DNA of 64,000 nt from Agromyces sp. Root81 (lineage in GTDB: Bacteria; Actinomycetota; Actinomycetes; Actinomycetales; Microbacteriaceae): assembly GCF_001429165.1 (NCBI RefSeq), contig NZ_LMIR01000003.1, positions 124,001 to 188,000 of the forward strand, given 5' to 3'. Positions 49,834-58,345 of this stretch are shown in pieces. Within the stretch, counting starts at the first letter, position 1. The number at the start of each line of letters is the position of its first letter. Position numbers and translations under genes: made by a program. The notes beneath the pieces were generated by a model, which searched no databases, had not been told where the DNA came from, and saw only the letters and a list, made by a program, of their open reading frames with translations.

Positions 49834-51345
49834 TCATGGCAGATGCGAACCGACTGGTGAGCCGCCGTCTGTCGAACCGGCGTCCTGCACTGAGGCTACC
49901 CCGGCGAGTGAGACTCTCGAGCGTTCGTCGGGGTTCAGTTGCTCGTGCACCTCGACGTACTCGCCGCCAGGGAGGCGCACGATGCGGCCGGTCTCGAACC
50001 CGTGGAGCAGGAGGTCGCGGTCCTTGTGCTGCAGGCCGAGGCACACCCGTCGAGCGAGGGCGAAGCCGATGAGGGGCCCGATGACGAGCACGATCTGCAG
50101 GGCGAGCACGACGCCCTCGACCGTGAGGCTGAAGGCGTCCGCCATGACGTCCGCGCTGCCGGCGGCCCAGAGCGTGGCGGAGAACACGACGCCGGCGACG
50201 CCGGTGCCGGTCCTCGTCGGCGTGTTCCGCGGGCGGTCGAGGAGGTGGTGTTCGCCGTGGTCGCCGGTGATCCGCTCCTCGATGAACGGGTACACGGCCA
50301 CGGTGAGGAGGAAGACCGAGATCACCGCGAGCGGGGCGAGCACGGCGAGCGTCCAGGTGCGATCGAACGCGACGATCTCCCAGCCCGGCGGCACGAGCCG
50401 GAGCGCACCGTCGAGGAAGCCGGTGTACCAGTCCGGCTGGCTGCCCGCGCCGGCGTCACCGGGTGAGGCCGGTCCGTATAGCCAGATCGGGTTGATCGTG
50501 ACCGTCGCGGAGATCAGCATCAGCATCCCCGAGACGATCAGGAAGAGTCCGCCCGATCGGGCTGCGGCATTCGGAAACAGCGGCATGCCGACGACGTTGG
50601 CGCCGGTTCGCCGCGGCCCGGCGAACTGCGCCGGCTGGTGCCGGGACAGGAGCGCGACACGAACCACGATGAGCGCGAGCATCAGCGGTACGACGGCGAG
50701 GTGCAGCGGGTAGAGGCGCTCGATGATCTCGCCCGGGAACTGGCCGCCGAACAGCAGGTCCTTCATCCACGTGCCGACGACGGGGATGCCGAGCGTGATT
50801 CCTTCGACGATGCGCAGCCCCGTGCCCGAGAGCATGTCGTCGGGCAGCGCGTAGCCGCTCCATCCGCCCGCGAGCGCCGCGATCAGGATCAGGAACAGGA
50901 GGACCCAGCCCGCACGCCGCGGCCGACGGAACGCCCCGGTGAAGAAGGTGACGAGGAGCTGCGCGAGCACCGCGGCCGGGAGCAGGAGTGCGGCCCAGTG
51001 ATGGGCCTGCCGGAGGGCCAGGCCGCCGGGGACCTCGAACGAGATGTGCATGGTCGACGCGAACGCCTCGGACACCTGCGCGCCGTGCAACGTCGGATAC
51101 CGCCCCTCGTACGCGACGGACGCGCCCGACGGCGTGTAGTGAAACATCAGGATCACGCCGGTCACGGTGATGACCGCGAGGCACGCGAGCGCCACCGCCC
51201 CGAACATGTTCGACCAGTGCACGGGCACGACGCGACGACGCAGCTCCTGCATCGCGGCGGCGCCGCGCCTGCCGATGCCCGTCTGCGCCAGGCGACCGGA
51301 CAGCCGCCCCGTGAAGTCCGTGCGTGGTTTCCGCCCAATCGACAC
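49834..51345 (-). CDS. Cytochrome b (bc1-complex type), stand-alone copy
   Basis: 503 residues with 8-9 membrane segments. The N-terminal cytochrome b part has VHWSNMFGAVALACLAVITV, the haem-binding His pairs in FASTMHISFEVPGG / RQAHHWAALL and LYPLHLAVVPL, and the Qo-site PDW-type segment (SQPDWYTGFLDGALRLVPP). It matches the actinobacterial QcrB plan. GTG start after GAGAGGAG. No Rieske or cytochrome c gene is nearby, so it is a paralogue outside the qcrCAB operon, with unknown partners. Confidence 0.85.
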   Translation of the reverse strand: MSIGRKPRTDFTGRLSGRLAQTGIGRRGAAAMQELRRRVVPVHWSNMFGAVALACLAVITVTGVILMFHYTPSGASVAYEGRYPTLHGAQVSEAFASTMHISFEVPGGLALRQAHHWAALLLPAAVLAQLLVTFFTGAFRRPRRAGWVLLFLILIAALAGGWSGYALPDDMLSGTGLRIVEGITLGIPVVGTWMKDLLFGGQFPGEIIERLYPLHLAVVPLMLALIVVRVALLSRHQPAQFAGPRRTGANVVGMPLFPNAAARSGGLFLIVSGMLMLISATVTINPIWLYGPASPGDAGAGSQPDWYTGFLDGALRLVPPGWEIVAFDRTWTLAVLAPLAVISVFLLTVAVYPFIEERITGDHGEHHLLDRPRNTPTRTGTGVAGVVFSATLWAAGSADVMADAFSLTVEGVVLALQIVLVIGPLIGFALARRVCLGLQHKDRDLLLHGFETGRIVRLPGGEYVEVHEQLNPDERSRVSLAGVASVQDAGSTDGGSPVGSHLP

Positions 51346-51513
51346 GTTCGTCTCCTCTCGGGCCTTCTACACATACGACACGGCAGCGTCCCGATTTGTG
51401 ACAGGTACGGCTCCGCTGACACTGACGCCGACACCGACCGGTCGACATCGCCTGCTCGAGCGAGTAGCTTCTCGTTCGGAATCGCAAGATCGCTCGACGA
51501 ACGGGGAGTCACG

Positions 51514-52086
51514 ATGTCAGAGGTACTGCTCTTCCACCACGCACTCGGCCCGACCGAGGGGCTGCACGCCTTCGCGGACGAGTTGCGTCAGGCCGGCCAC
51601 ACCGTGCACACGCCCGATCTGTTCGAGGGGCGCACCTTCGGCTCGATCGAGGAGGGCGTCGCCTACGCACGCGAGGTCGGCTGGGGCGAGATCATGGCGC
51701 GCGGCGAGCGTGCGGCGGAAGCGCTGCCGAACGAGCTCGTCTACGCGGGATTCTCGCTCGGCGTCGTGCCGGCGCAGCAGCTCGCCCAGACCCGCTCGGG
51801 TGCGCGTGGCGCGCTGTTCTTCTACTCGTGCCTGCCCGTCGCGGAGTTCGGCGGGTGGCCGGCCGGCGTGCCTGCGCAGATCCACGGCGCCGACGCCGAC
51901 CCGATCTTCATGGACGAGGGCGACGTCGAGGCCGCCGGAGAGCTCGTCGCCTCAGCGGATGACGCGGCGCTCTACCTCTATCCCGGCGACCAGCACTACT
52001 TCGCCGACTCCAGCCTGCCGAGCTACGACGAAGCAGCGGCGAAGCTGCTCATGCAGCGCGTGCTCGAGTTCCTCGCGCGGGTCTGA
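51514..52086 (+). CDS. Dienelactone hydrolase-like protein
   Basis: 190 residues. LFHHALGPTEGLHAFADELR and VHTPDLFEGRTFGSIEEGVA are the family start; the nucleophile elbow is YAGFSLGVVPAQ with Ser instead of the classical Cys; the acid in HGADADPIF-MDEG and His in PGDQHYFADSS complete the triad. Such short Ser variants are common in actinobacteria. ACGGGGAGT precedes the ATG. Soluble. Confidence 0.85.
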   Translation: MSEVLLFHHALGPTEGLHAFADELRQAGHTVHTPDLFEGRTFGSIEEGVAYAREVGWGEIMARGERAAEALPNELVYAGFSLGVVPAQQLAQTRSGARGALFFYSCLPVAEFGGWPAGVPAQIHGADADPIFMDEGDVEAAGELVASADDAALYLYPGDQHYFADSSLPSYDEAAAKLLMQRVLEFLARV

Positions 52087-52102
52087 CGACGTCGGGCGCC
52101 GC

Positions 52103-52453
52103 CTACGCCCAGCCGAGCTCCCGGAGCTTGGCATCGTCGAGCCCGAAGTAGTGACCGATCTCGTGCACGAGCGTGATGCGCACCCGTGTGCGCAGGGCAT
52201 CGAGGTCGGCGCTGTGCTCCTGCATGTTGTTCTTGAACAGCGTGATGCGGTCGGGCAGCTCCCCGAAGCCGTAAACCCCTCGCGTCTTCAGCGGATGCCC
52301 GCTGTACAGCCCGAACAGGCGCGGGCGCTGGCCCGGCGGCTGGTTCTCGATCAGGATCGCGACGTTCTCGACACCGCGCACCATGTCGGCTGGGAGCGCG
52401 TCGAAGACCTCGCCGACCATACGGTCGAAGTCGTCATCGGAGATCTCGACCAT
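52103..52453 (-). CDS. Zincin-like metallopeptidase (HExxH)
   Basis: 116 residues, single-domain zincin_1 type. MVEISDDDFDRMVGEVFDAL at the start, FGLYSGHPLKTR and ITLFKNN in the middle, and the zinc motif TLVHEIGHYFGLDDAKLREL at the end. The third ligand is the Asp after GL. Short soluble proteins of this kind are conserved in actinobacteria. Its 3' end recurs at 38955. Confidence 0.85.
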   Translation of the reverse strand: MVEISDDDFDRMVGEVFDALPADMVRGVENVAILIENQPPGQRPRLFGLYSGHPLKTRGVYGFGELPDRITLFKNNMQEHSADLDALRTRVRITLVHEIGHYFGLDDAKLRELGWA

Positions 52454-52462
52454 CTGCCCATT

Positions 52463-52639
52463 GTGCTCCGCTCGCCGGGCGGCTGGGCGTCCCGACGCAT
52501 TTCGCCGATGCGCCACCAGCGAACCGTGCGAGTGTCGCGCCTGATGGCCATGCCCGTCTTCCAACAGATGACGGTGCGAAGCTGGCGGACCGCCACCCGG
52601 CTGCGCGAACTGCTCGACGAGGAGCAGTCGGGCGAGTAG
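52463..52639 (+). CDS. Small hypothetical protein
   Basis: 58 residues, GTG start, divergent from the zincin gene. It ends TVRSWRTATRLRELLDEEQS-GE, a good amphipathic helix, and has many basic residues in its first half (RRISPMRHQRTVRVSRLM). CATCTG lies 6 nt before the GTG. It may alternatively start at the ATG of MRHQRTV. No family recognised. Confidence 0.45.
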   Translation: MLRSPGGWASRRISPMRHQRTVRVSRLMAMPVFQQMTVRSWRTATRLRELLDEEQSGE

Positions 52640-52666
52640 GCGGGCGGTGAGCGCGGCGTCCCGGGG

Positions 52667-53863
52667 TCAGCGCACCTCGGCGAGCGGGAGCGCGTCGCCG
52701 AAGATCGGCGCGAGCGCGAACCTCGCCGGCCCGAGGTACCGGCTGCGTTCGGGGCGGCCGTACCGGATCGGCACCAGTGCCGTTCCCTTGGCGGGGTACA
52801 TCTCGTACTCGTCGCGCAGCGAACCGAGGAAGTGGGGGCCGAGCGCAGGAGCCGCGCCGGCGATGACGATCTCCTGCGGGTCGAGGAGCGCCGAGATGAT
52901 GCGCAGGGCGCGGGAGAGCGCTCGGGCGCCGAAGCCCATGCGATCCCGGGCCTCGGGGGTCGTCGCGAGCAGGCTCGTGTCGTGCTCGTCGAGCTCGTCG
53001 GTGTAGGAGTCGCCGAGCATCGCGCTCATGGAGGTGGCCGACTCGAGGCATCCCGAGAGGCCGCACCGGCACGTCGTGCGGGCGCCTTCGAAGATCACGC
53101 GGACGTGCCCGATCTCGCCGGCTCGGCCGGTGGCGCCCGACATGAGCGTGCCGCCGTTCGTGACGGCGGCGCCGACGCCCTCGCCGAGGTGCACGACCAG
53201 GCGGATGACTCCGTCGCCGGCGTCGACGGCCTCGGTGAGCGCTTCCGCGTCGACGTCGTTGACGACCGAGATCGGCACGCCGATCTCGGCTTCGAGCAGG
53301 CCGGCGAGCGGAACGTCGTGCCAGCCCAGCTGCACGCTGTCGACGACGACGCCCCCGGCCGTGACGCCGGGCACCTGCACGCACGCGGCGAGCACTCGGG
53401 ATTCGTACTCCTGCGCGAGCTCGCGCACCGCATCGACGACCGTCGCGATCTCCATGCTGCCCGAGACATCCAGCCGCCGGCTCGTGACGATGCGCCCCGC
53501 GAGGTCGACGAGTGCGGTGTCGACGGCGCGCGTGCGCACGACCGCCACGAGCATGAGATAGGCGCCGCGCTCGATCTCGAGGCGCGTCGCGCGTTTGCCG
53601 CCGGTGCTCTCGGCCGGGCCGGTCTCAGTGACGAGGCCCAGCTCGATGAGTTCTGCCACCAGTGACGAGGCCGTCGCCGAGGTGAGGCCCGTGTTCCGCG
53701 CGATGACCGCCCGCGTGACCGGAGCGGGCTCGCGAGCGATCAGGCTGAGCGACCGGAGCAGGTTCTCGCGCCGGATCGTCGTCTGACCGTCGAACTGGCC
53801 GGTACGCGCGAACCGCCGCAGGAGGTCGGACTTGCGCTGCTGGCTCACGGTGCTCACGATCAT
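52667..53863 (-). CDS. ROK-family transcriptional regulator
   Basis: 398 residues. N-terminal winged helix (IRRENLLRSLSLIAREPAPV, then TRAVIARNTGLTSATASSLV and ELGLVTETG), then the ROK sugar-binding/kinase-like domain with VVNDVDAEALTEAV, GEGVGAAVTNGG and the zinc cluster around HVRVIFEGARTTCRCGLSGC. It senses a sugar or sugar phosphate. The upstream region holds TTACTTTGTTGACTT, like ROK-type operators. No sugar operon is next to it, so the targets are probably elsewhere. Confidence 0.88.
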   Translation of the reverse strand: MIVSTVSQQRKSDLLRRFARTGQFDGQTTIRRENLLRSLSLIAREPAPVTRAVIARNTGLTSATASSLVAELIELGLVTETGPAESTGGKRATRLEIERGAYLMLVAVVRTRAVDTALVDLAGRIVTSRRLDVSGSMEIATVVDAVRELAQEYESRVLAACVQVPGVTAGGVVVDSVQLGWHDVPLAGLLEAEIGVPISVVNDVDAEALTEAVDAGDGVIRLVVHLGEGVGAAVTNGGTLMSGATGRAGEIGHVRVIFEGARTTCRCGLSGCLESATSMSAMLGDSYTDELDEHDTSLLATTPEARDRMGFGARALSRALRIISALLDPQEIVIAGAAPALGPHFLGSLRDEYEMYPAKGTALVPIRYGRPERSRYLGPARFALAPIFGDALPLAEVR

Positions 53864-54028
53864 CGCGCTGAGTTTAGCAAGTCAACAAAGTAACTGCCGA
53901 GGGGTCGCTCAGCCGAGGCCGGCGCGCTCCTCCGCGGCATCCGATGGAGAAGTCCACCCGCTCATGCGAAATGGGCGGGTGCGAGCGGATGCCCCGTTCC
54001 CCCGGTGTTCGCGATGACGTCGCGTTCG

Positions 54029-54562
54029 TTACGCCGGCGCGTACCTCGCGAAGATGGTGCCCGACGCTGAGCCCTGCACGTCGAGCAGTCGCAGGCCGAC
54101 CGGGTGCGGAGTCCGCAACCGGTCCTCGGCGTTGCCGACGATGAAGGGATGGATGCCCGCGTGCACCTCGTCGACGAGCCCGGCGTCCATGAGCGTGGCC
54201 GCCAACTGGCCGTAGCCGTGCGAGACGAGCGAGTCGTACCGGTCGCGCAGGCCACGAACCGCCTCGGCCACGTCGCCCTCGATGAGCGTCGAGTTCCAGT
54301 CGAGCGGGCCGGTCAGCGTCGTCGAGGCGACGAACTTCGGCAGCGCGTTGTAGTGCGCCGCGAAGCCGCGCTCATCGGTCTGCGCGGGCCAGTACTCGCG
54401 GAAGAACTCGTAGCTCTCCCGGCCGAGCAGCACCGCATCGGCAGCGAAGACGAGTTCGTCGGAGTGTCGCACCAGGTCGGGATCGTTCTCGTCGAACCAG
54501 TGCTCCATCTGGTCGAACGCCCCGTCGAGTGTCATTTCGAAAGAGATCGTCACTGTTCCCAT
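54029..54562 (-). CDS. Dihydrofolate reductase-like (RibD C-terminal) protein
   Basis: 177 residues. TVTISFEMTLDGAFDQMEHW at the start, AVLLGRESYEFFREYWPAQT and LVSHGYGQLAATLMDAGLVD are the strands and loops of RibD-C/DHFR-fold reductases; the NADPH loop is G-x-G-Q-L-A. Normal length for stand-alone members, which have unknown substrates. Start ATG at MGTVTIS. Confidence 0.82.
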   Translation of the reverse strand: MGTVTISFEMTLDGAFDQMEHWFDENDPDLVRHSDELVFAADAVLLGRESYEFFREYWPAQTDERGFAAHYNALPKFVASTTLTGPLDWNSTLIEGDVAEAVRGLRDRYDSLVSHGYGQLAATLMDAGLVDEVHAGIHPFIVGNAEDRLRTPHPVGLRLLDVQGSASGTIFARYAPA

Positions 54563-54608
54563 GCATTCCAGCGTGCGCCTTTCTGCGCAGGATGTCACGG
54601 CCCGGACA

Positions 54609-55754
54609 TCACGACCTCGGTCGCCCCAGCCCGACGACGGCGGCCAGACCCGCGAGCGCGACGCTGACGATGAGCGGCCCGGTCGCGCCGAGCGACGACG
54701 CGTAGGCGACCCCGCCGAGGATCGGCCCCGCCGCGGCGCCGATGTTCAGTGCGGCCGTCGCGAACGACCCCGACATCGTCGGTGCCTCGGTCGCGGCGGT
54801 TCGCATCGACAGCGCGATGAGCGTGCTTCCGACGGCGAACGACAAGCCGCCCATCGCCGAGGTCAGCGTCACGATCGCCGCCGGCGAGGCCGACAGCCAG
54901 GCGAACGCCGCCCACCCGACGATGAGGCCTCCGTGACCGAACTTCAGGATGCCTGCGGCATGACGATCTCCGAACCGGCCCGCCACCCACACCCCGACGA
55001 AGGCGCCGAGGCCGAACACGGCGAGGAGGAGTGGAACGGCTCCCTCAGCGAGGTCGGCGTTCACGGTCACGACCGGTGCGAGGTAGGTGAACGCGCAGAA
55101 CGTCGCGCCGTTCACCAGGGCGGCGAGGGTCAGCGGCACCAGCAGAGACCGGCGCCGCAGCACGTGGAGCTCCTGCCGAAGCGGCACGATCCGCGCCCGC
55201 CCGCCTTCGGCCCGCGCGGGCGCCCAGACGGCCACGGCGACCAACGCGGGCACCGTGATGAGGGCGACGCCCCAGAGCGCCGCCCTCCAGTCGAGGAGCG
55301 ACCCGACGACGGCGCCGAGCGGCACCCCGGCGATGAGGGCGAGCGTCGTGCCCCCGAGGATGACCGACACCGCACGGGTCGTTCGGTCGGCCGGCACGAG
55401 GGCGGTGACGGTCGACAGCGCCACCGCGAGGAATCCGGCATTCGCGATCGCTGCGAGGAACCGCGTCGCGAGCAGCAGCGCGAAGCTGTCGGTGAGCGCC
55501 CCGACCACGTGCATGGCGATGAAGGCGAACAGGAACCCCGAGAGCGCGAGTCGCGGCGACCAGTGACGAGCGACGGCGGCCATGAGCGGGGCGCCGACGA
55601 TCATGCCGACGGCGAAGGCCGAGGTCAGCAGACCCGCCTGCGGCACGGTGATGTCGAGATCGGCCGCGATGCCGGGCAGCAGGCCGGCGAGCATGAATTC
55701 GGATGTCCCCTGTGCGAACACGGCGACGGCGAGCAAGACGATGATGGGTGGCAT
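54609..55754 (-). CDS. Cmx/CmlR-type MFS drug efflux transporter
   Basis: 381 residues, 12 helices. The N-terminus AVAVFAQGTSEFMLAGLLPG and TVPQAGLLTSAFAVGMIVGA closely follows the Cmx/CmlR chloramphenicol exporters of actinobacteria, including motif A-like VGAPLMAAVARHW. Exports drug by proton antiport; chloramphenicol specificity is only inferred. The upstream 100 nt hold a small 6-bp-stem hairpin (55778-55794), which may relate to attenuation as known for this family. Confidence 0.8.
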   Translation of the reverse strand: MPPIIVLLAVAVFAQGTSEFMLAGLLPGIAADLDITVPQAGLLTSAFAVGMIVGAPLMAAVARHWSPRLALSGFLFAFIAMHVVGALTDSFALLLATRFLAAIANAGFLAVALSTVTALVPADRTTRAVSVILGGTTLALIAGVPLGAVVGSLLDWRAALWGVALITVPALVAVAVWAPARAEGGRARIVPLRQELHVLRRRSLLVPLTLAALVNGATFCAFTYLAPVVTVNADLAEGAVPLLLAVFGLGAFVGVWVAGRFGDRHAAGILKFGHGGLIVGWAAFAWLSASPAAIVTLTSAMGGLSFAVGSTLIALSMRTAATEAPTMSGSFATAALNIGAAAGPILGGVAYASSLGATGPLIVSVALAGLAAVVGLGRPRS

Positions 55755-55873
55755 TGATGAGCTCCGATGAGAGGTGACGGTCGAGGAACGACCGGCACAC
55801 GCGGTGCTCGAACACCTGCAGAGCCGCGGAACGGCTCACCGAGGATCGCGTCACTCAGAGGACGCGGACTGGT

Positions 55874-55903
55874 TTCGAGCTACCGGCGCGCCGGCAGCTC
55901 GAA
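55874..55903. repeat. 30-bp inverted repeat upstream of the efflux gene
   Basis: TTCGAGCTACCGGC and its complement, with one mismatch, flank a GC centre. It lies 120 bp upstream of the efflux gene and 75 bp after the end of the AlkZ-like gene. It could be an operator or the terminator of the latter, without a U-run. Nothing else is seen in 55755-55977. Confidence 0.65.
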
Positions 55904-55977
55904 CGTGGATGCTTCGGGAGAACTCACCCAGCCACTGTATCCAGTGCGTACCGCAGGTCACGGCCCGGACGGCTCTG

Positions 55978-57045
55978 TCAGTCGCCGTCGAGCTGCACCC
56001 GCGCCTCGAGTCCGAGGAACTCGCCGTACCGCGCTGCGGCATCGCCGATGGCCGCGACCTCGTGCTTCGAGAGCGTGCGATGCGGATGCACCGCGAACGT
56101 GACCGCCTTCGCCGTGACCGTGCGCTTCATCCCGGCGACGAGCCCGGCGTCGACGAGCGCCATGCCGATCGCCGTCTCGCGCGCTCTCGGCACCACGCCG
56201 TCGGCGTCGAGCACCCAGCGCGAGTCCTGATAACCGCGGTACATCTCGTCGAGCACCTGCAGCAGGTGGCCGGCAGGCGCAGCGGATGCCGGGGCCTCAC
56301 CGGGCGCGTGCCAGAACGTGCGGCCGTCGTGCTCGAACGAGTCGAGCCCGTCGCCGGCCGCGGCGATGCCCCGACGCACATCGGTCACGGTGAGGGTCGC
56401 CCAGTACGCGAGATCGCGCTCGGTGGCCGGCCCGTGCGAGGTGAAGTAGCGAAGGGCGAGCTCGGCGAGCGCCTCGTCGCGGCCGAGGCGTCGCGGGTTC
56501 GGCACGCGGTCGACGAAGCGGGCGTAGGTGTGCTCGCCGTCGCGGGGCACGCCGCTGCAGACGAGGCTCAGCACCTCGAGCCGCCCGAGCAGCAGCATGA
56601 GCTGCTGACCGGTGAGCTGCTCGCCCCGTTCGGCCAGCCCGTCGGCGAGCTCGCCGCGCGTGCGGTCGGGCGACTCGGCGAGCATCGCCTCGATCGCGTC
56701 GCCCAGTGCGTCCAGCCGGCTCGCGATCGGCCGCAGCTGCTGCTCGAAGACCGGCATGACGCGTGGCCCGGTGAGCTCCTGCAACCAGAGTGCGTCGTCG
56801 GCGTGCACGTAGTGCCAGGTCGAGCGCAGCACGTGGATGCGCAGCACCCGGCCATCGGCGAGCGCCTCAGCAAGGTCGCCCTGCCTCGGCGACACGGTGC
56901 GCGTCGCGACCGCCCACGCCGACTGCGCCGCATTCTCGGCCTGCACGGCCGTCAACGTGCGCACCGCGTCGTCTGCGGCCGCCGCCGGGGCGGCGAGCAG
57001 CTGCGAGTGCAACCGCCAGCGGGCGATGTCTCGATCGGTGATCAC
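55978..57045 (-). CDS. Winged-helix DNA-binding protein (AlkZ-like)
   Basis: 355 residues. DIARWRLHSQLLAAPAAAAD, VRTLTAVQAENAAQSAWAVA, then ALADGRVLRIHVLRSTWHYV with the HVLRSTWH-x-V (catalytic Q-x-D/H-type loop of AlkZ family), and late PGEAPASAAPAGHLLQVLDE-YRGYQDSRW. This is the HTH_42/AlkZ family, some members of which are DNA glycosylases unhooking crosslinks; others are of unknown function. GTG start with TACGCT 6 nt before (leaderless). Confidence 0.8.
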   Translation of the reverse strand: MITDRDIARWRLHSQLLAAPAAAADDAVRTLTAVQAENAAQSAWAVATRTVSPRQGDLAEALADGRVLRIHVLRSTWHYVHADDALWLQELTGPRVMPVFEQQLRPIASRLDALGDAIEAMLAESPDRTRGELADGLAERGEQLTGQQLMLLLGRLEVLSLVCSGVPRDGEHTYARFVDRVPNPRRLGRDEALAELALRYFTSHGPATERDLAYWATLTVTDVRRGIAAAGDGLDSFEHDGRTFWHAPGEAPASAAPAGHLLQVLDEMYRGYQDSRWVLDADGVVPRARETAIGMALVDAGLVAGMKRTVTAKAVTFAVHPHRTLSKHEVAAIGDAAARYGEFLGLEARVQLDGD

Positions 57046-57155
57046 CTGTGCAGCGTATCCGCCGCTGCGCAGGGCGGCCGGCGCAGACATGCTGGCCGCC
57101 TCCGCCGCATCGGCGTAGCCTGTGCCGCGACGCGCCCGCGCGACGAGGAGGCCCG

Positions 57156-57578
57156 ATGAGGAGAACACCGGTCGTCTACGAGACCACGCACCGCATCGCC
57201 TTCTCGGAGCTCGATCCGTTCCAGCACATGAGCACCGGCAACTACGCCAGGTACTTCACCGACCACCGCATGGAGGGGCTCGCGACATACGCCGGCTGGG
57301 ACCTGCCCGCACTCGGCACGCTCGGCTTCATGATGTGGGTGCGGCGCATGGAGATCGACTTCATCAGGCCCGTGAGCGCGGACCAGGATGTCTCGATCAC
57401 CTCGTTCGTGCGCGAATTCCAGGGCCCCGACGCGACCATCGAGTGCACGATGACGGATGCCGCGGGCACGACGGTCTCGACGTGCCTCATGGTCGTGGCC
57501 CACGTCGACGCACGAACACGTCGCGCCACCGACTGGCCCGACGAGCTCCAGTCGCTCTTCTTCGAAGCAGGCGACTGA
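57156..57578 (+). CDS. Acyl-CoA thioesterase-like hotdog-fold protein
   Basis: 140 residues. HRIAFSELDPFQHMSTGNYA then RYFTDHRMEGLATYAGWDLP is the FadM/YbgC 4-hydroxybenzoyl-CoA thioesterase start (D-P-x-x-H-M-x-N-x-x-Y); the central helix is followed by strand MEIDFIRPVSADQDVSITSF. GAGGAGG lies before the ATG. Divergent from the AlkZ-like gene. Confidence 0.85.
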   Translation: MRRTPVVYETTHRIAFSELDPFQHMSTGNYARYFTDHRMEGLATYAGWDLPALGTLGFMMWVRRMEIDFIRPVSADQDVSITSFVREFQGPDATIECTMTDAAGTTVSTCLMVVAHVDARTRRATDWPDELQSLFFEAGD

Positions 57579-57604
57579 CGCTGCCGGGCAGCCGGCGGCG
57601 CCCG

Positions 57605-58345
57605 TCAGACGGCGGCCACCGTCAGCCGCTCGCGGAGCCGAACCAGCTCGTCCTCGCCGAGTCCGTGCGCGAGCAGGTACGCGTCGACGCTCCCGTGCTC
57701 CTGCTCCACCCAGTCGAGTGCCGCGCCGAGCGCCTCGGCCGAGGTGCCGTTCACGAGCGCCTCGAGCTCGGGCGTGATCTCGACGCCCATCTCGCGCGCC
57801 AGGACGAACATCCGCTCGCTCCACGCGCCGGTGAGGTTCGCCGACGTGGCGAGGTAGTCGGCGGTCACCGCATCGCGATCGGCGCCGACGGCGAGCAGCA
57901 CGAGGGCGACCCCCACCCCGGTGCGGTCCTTGCCGGCGGTGCAGTGCACGAGCACCGCATCGTCGCTCGTCGCGATGATCGAGGCGAGCCGAGCGAACCG
58001 GTCGCCCGCGCGCTGCACGAGTTCGAGGTAGATGCCGTCGAGGGTGGGCAGGCGCCCGCCGTCGAGGGGCACGGCGCCGTCGAGCAGCGGCATGCTGACG
58101 AGCGCCGGGCGCACCGAGTCCGGGGCGAGGCCGGGCGAGTGGGCGACCTCGCTCTCGCTGCGGAAGTCGACGACGGTGCCGATCGTGCAGTCCGCGAGCT
58201 CTCGGCGGCCTTCGTCGCTGAGCGAGGCGAGCCCGTCCGAGCGGTAGAGCACCCCAGTGGCGATGGTCCCCGCGCCGGCCGGCATGCCGCCGACGTCGCG
58301 GAAGTTCACGAGGCCGTCGAGGTTGGTGAGGGTGGTGAGCGTCAT
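57605..58345 (-). CDS. Tyrosine/serine phosphatase-like protein
   Basis: 246 residues. NLDGLVNFRDVGGMPAGAGT is the family start (N-F-R-D-x-G-G); the P-loop is VLVHCTAGKDRTGVGVALVL with the catalytic Cys, Arg and general features of Y_phosphatase3 enzymes. It is likely cytosolic. The ATG overlaps the MFS stop (ATGA), so both are one operon reading away from the GH3 gene; it may dephosphorylate a lipid or sugar phosphate made in that pathway. Confidence 0.85.
   Translation of the reverse strand: MTLTTLTNLDGLVNFRDVGGMPAGAGTIATGVLYRSDGLASLSDEGRRELADCTIGTVVDFRSESEVAHSPGLAPDSVRPALVSMPLLDGAVPLDGGRLPTLDGIYLELVQRAGDRFARLASIIATSDDAVLVHCTAGKDRTGVGVALVLLAVGADRDAVTADYLATSANLTGAWSERMFVLAREMGVEITPELEALVNGTSAEALGAALDWVEQEHGSVDAYLLAHGLGEDELVRLRERLTVAAV

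Noticed and set aside
54609-55754. Firm call of chloramphenicol resistance
   Set aside because: N-terminal similarity is strong but substrate specificity cannot be read from sequence.
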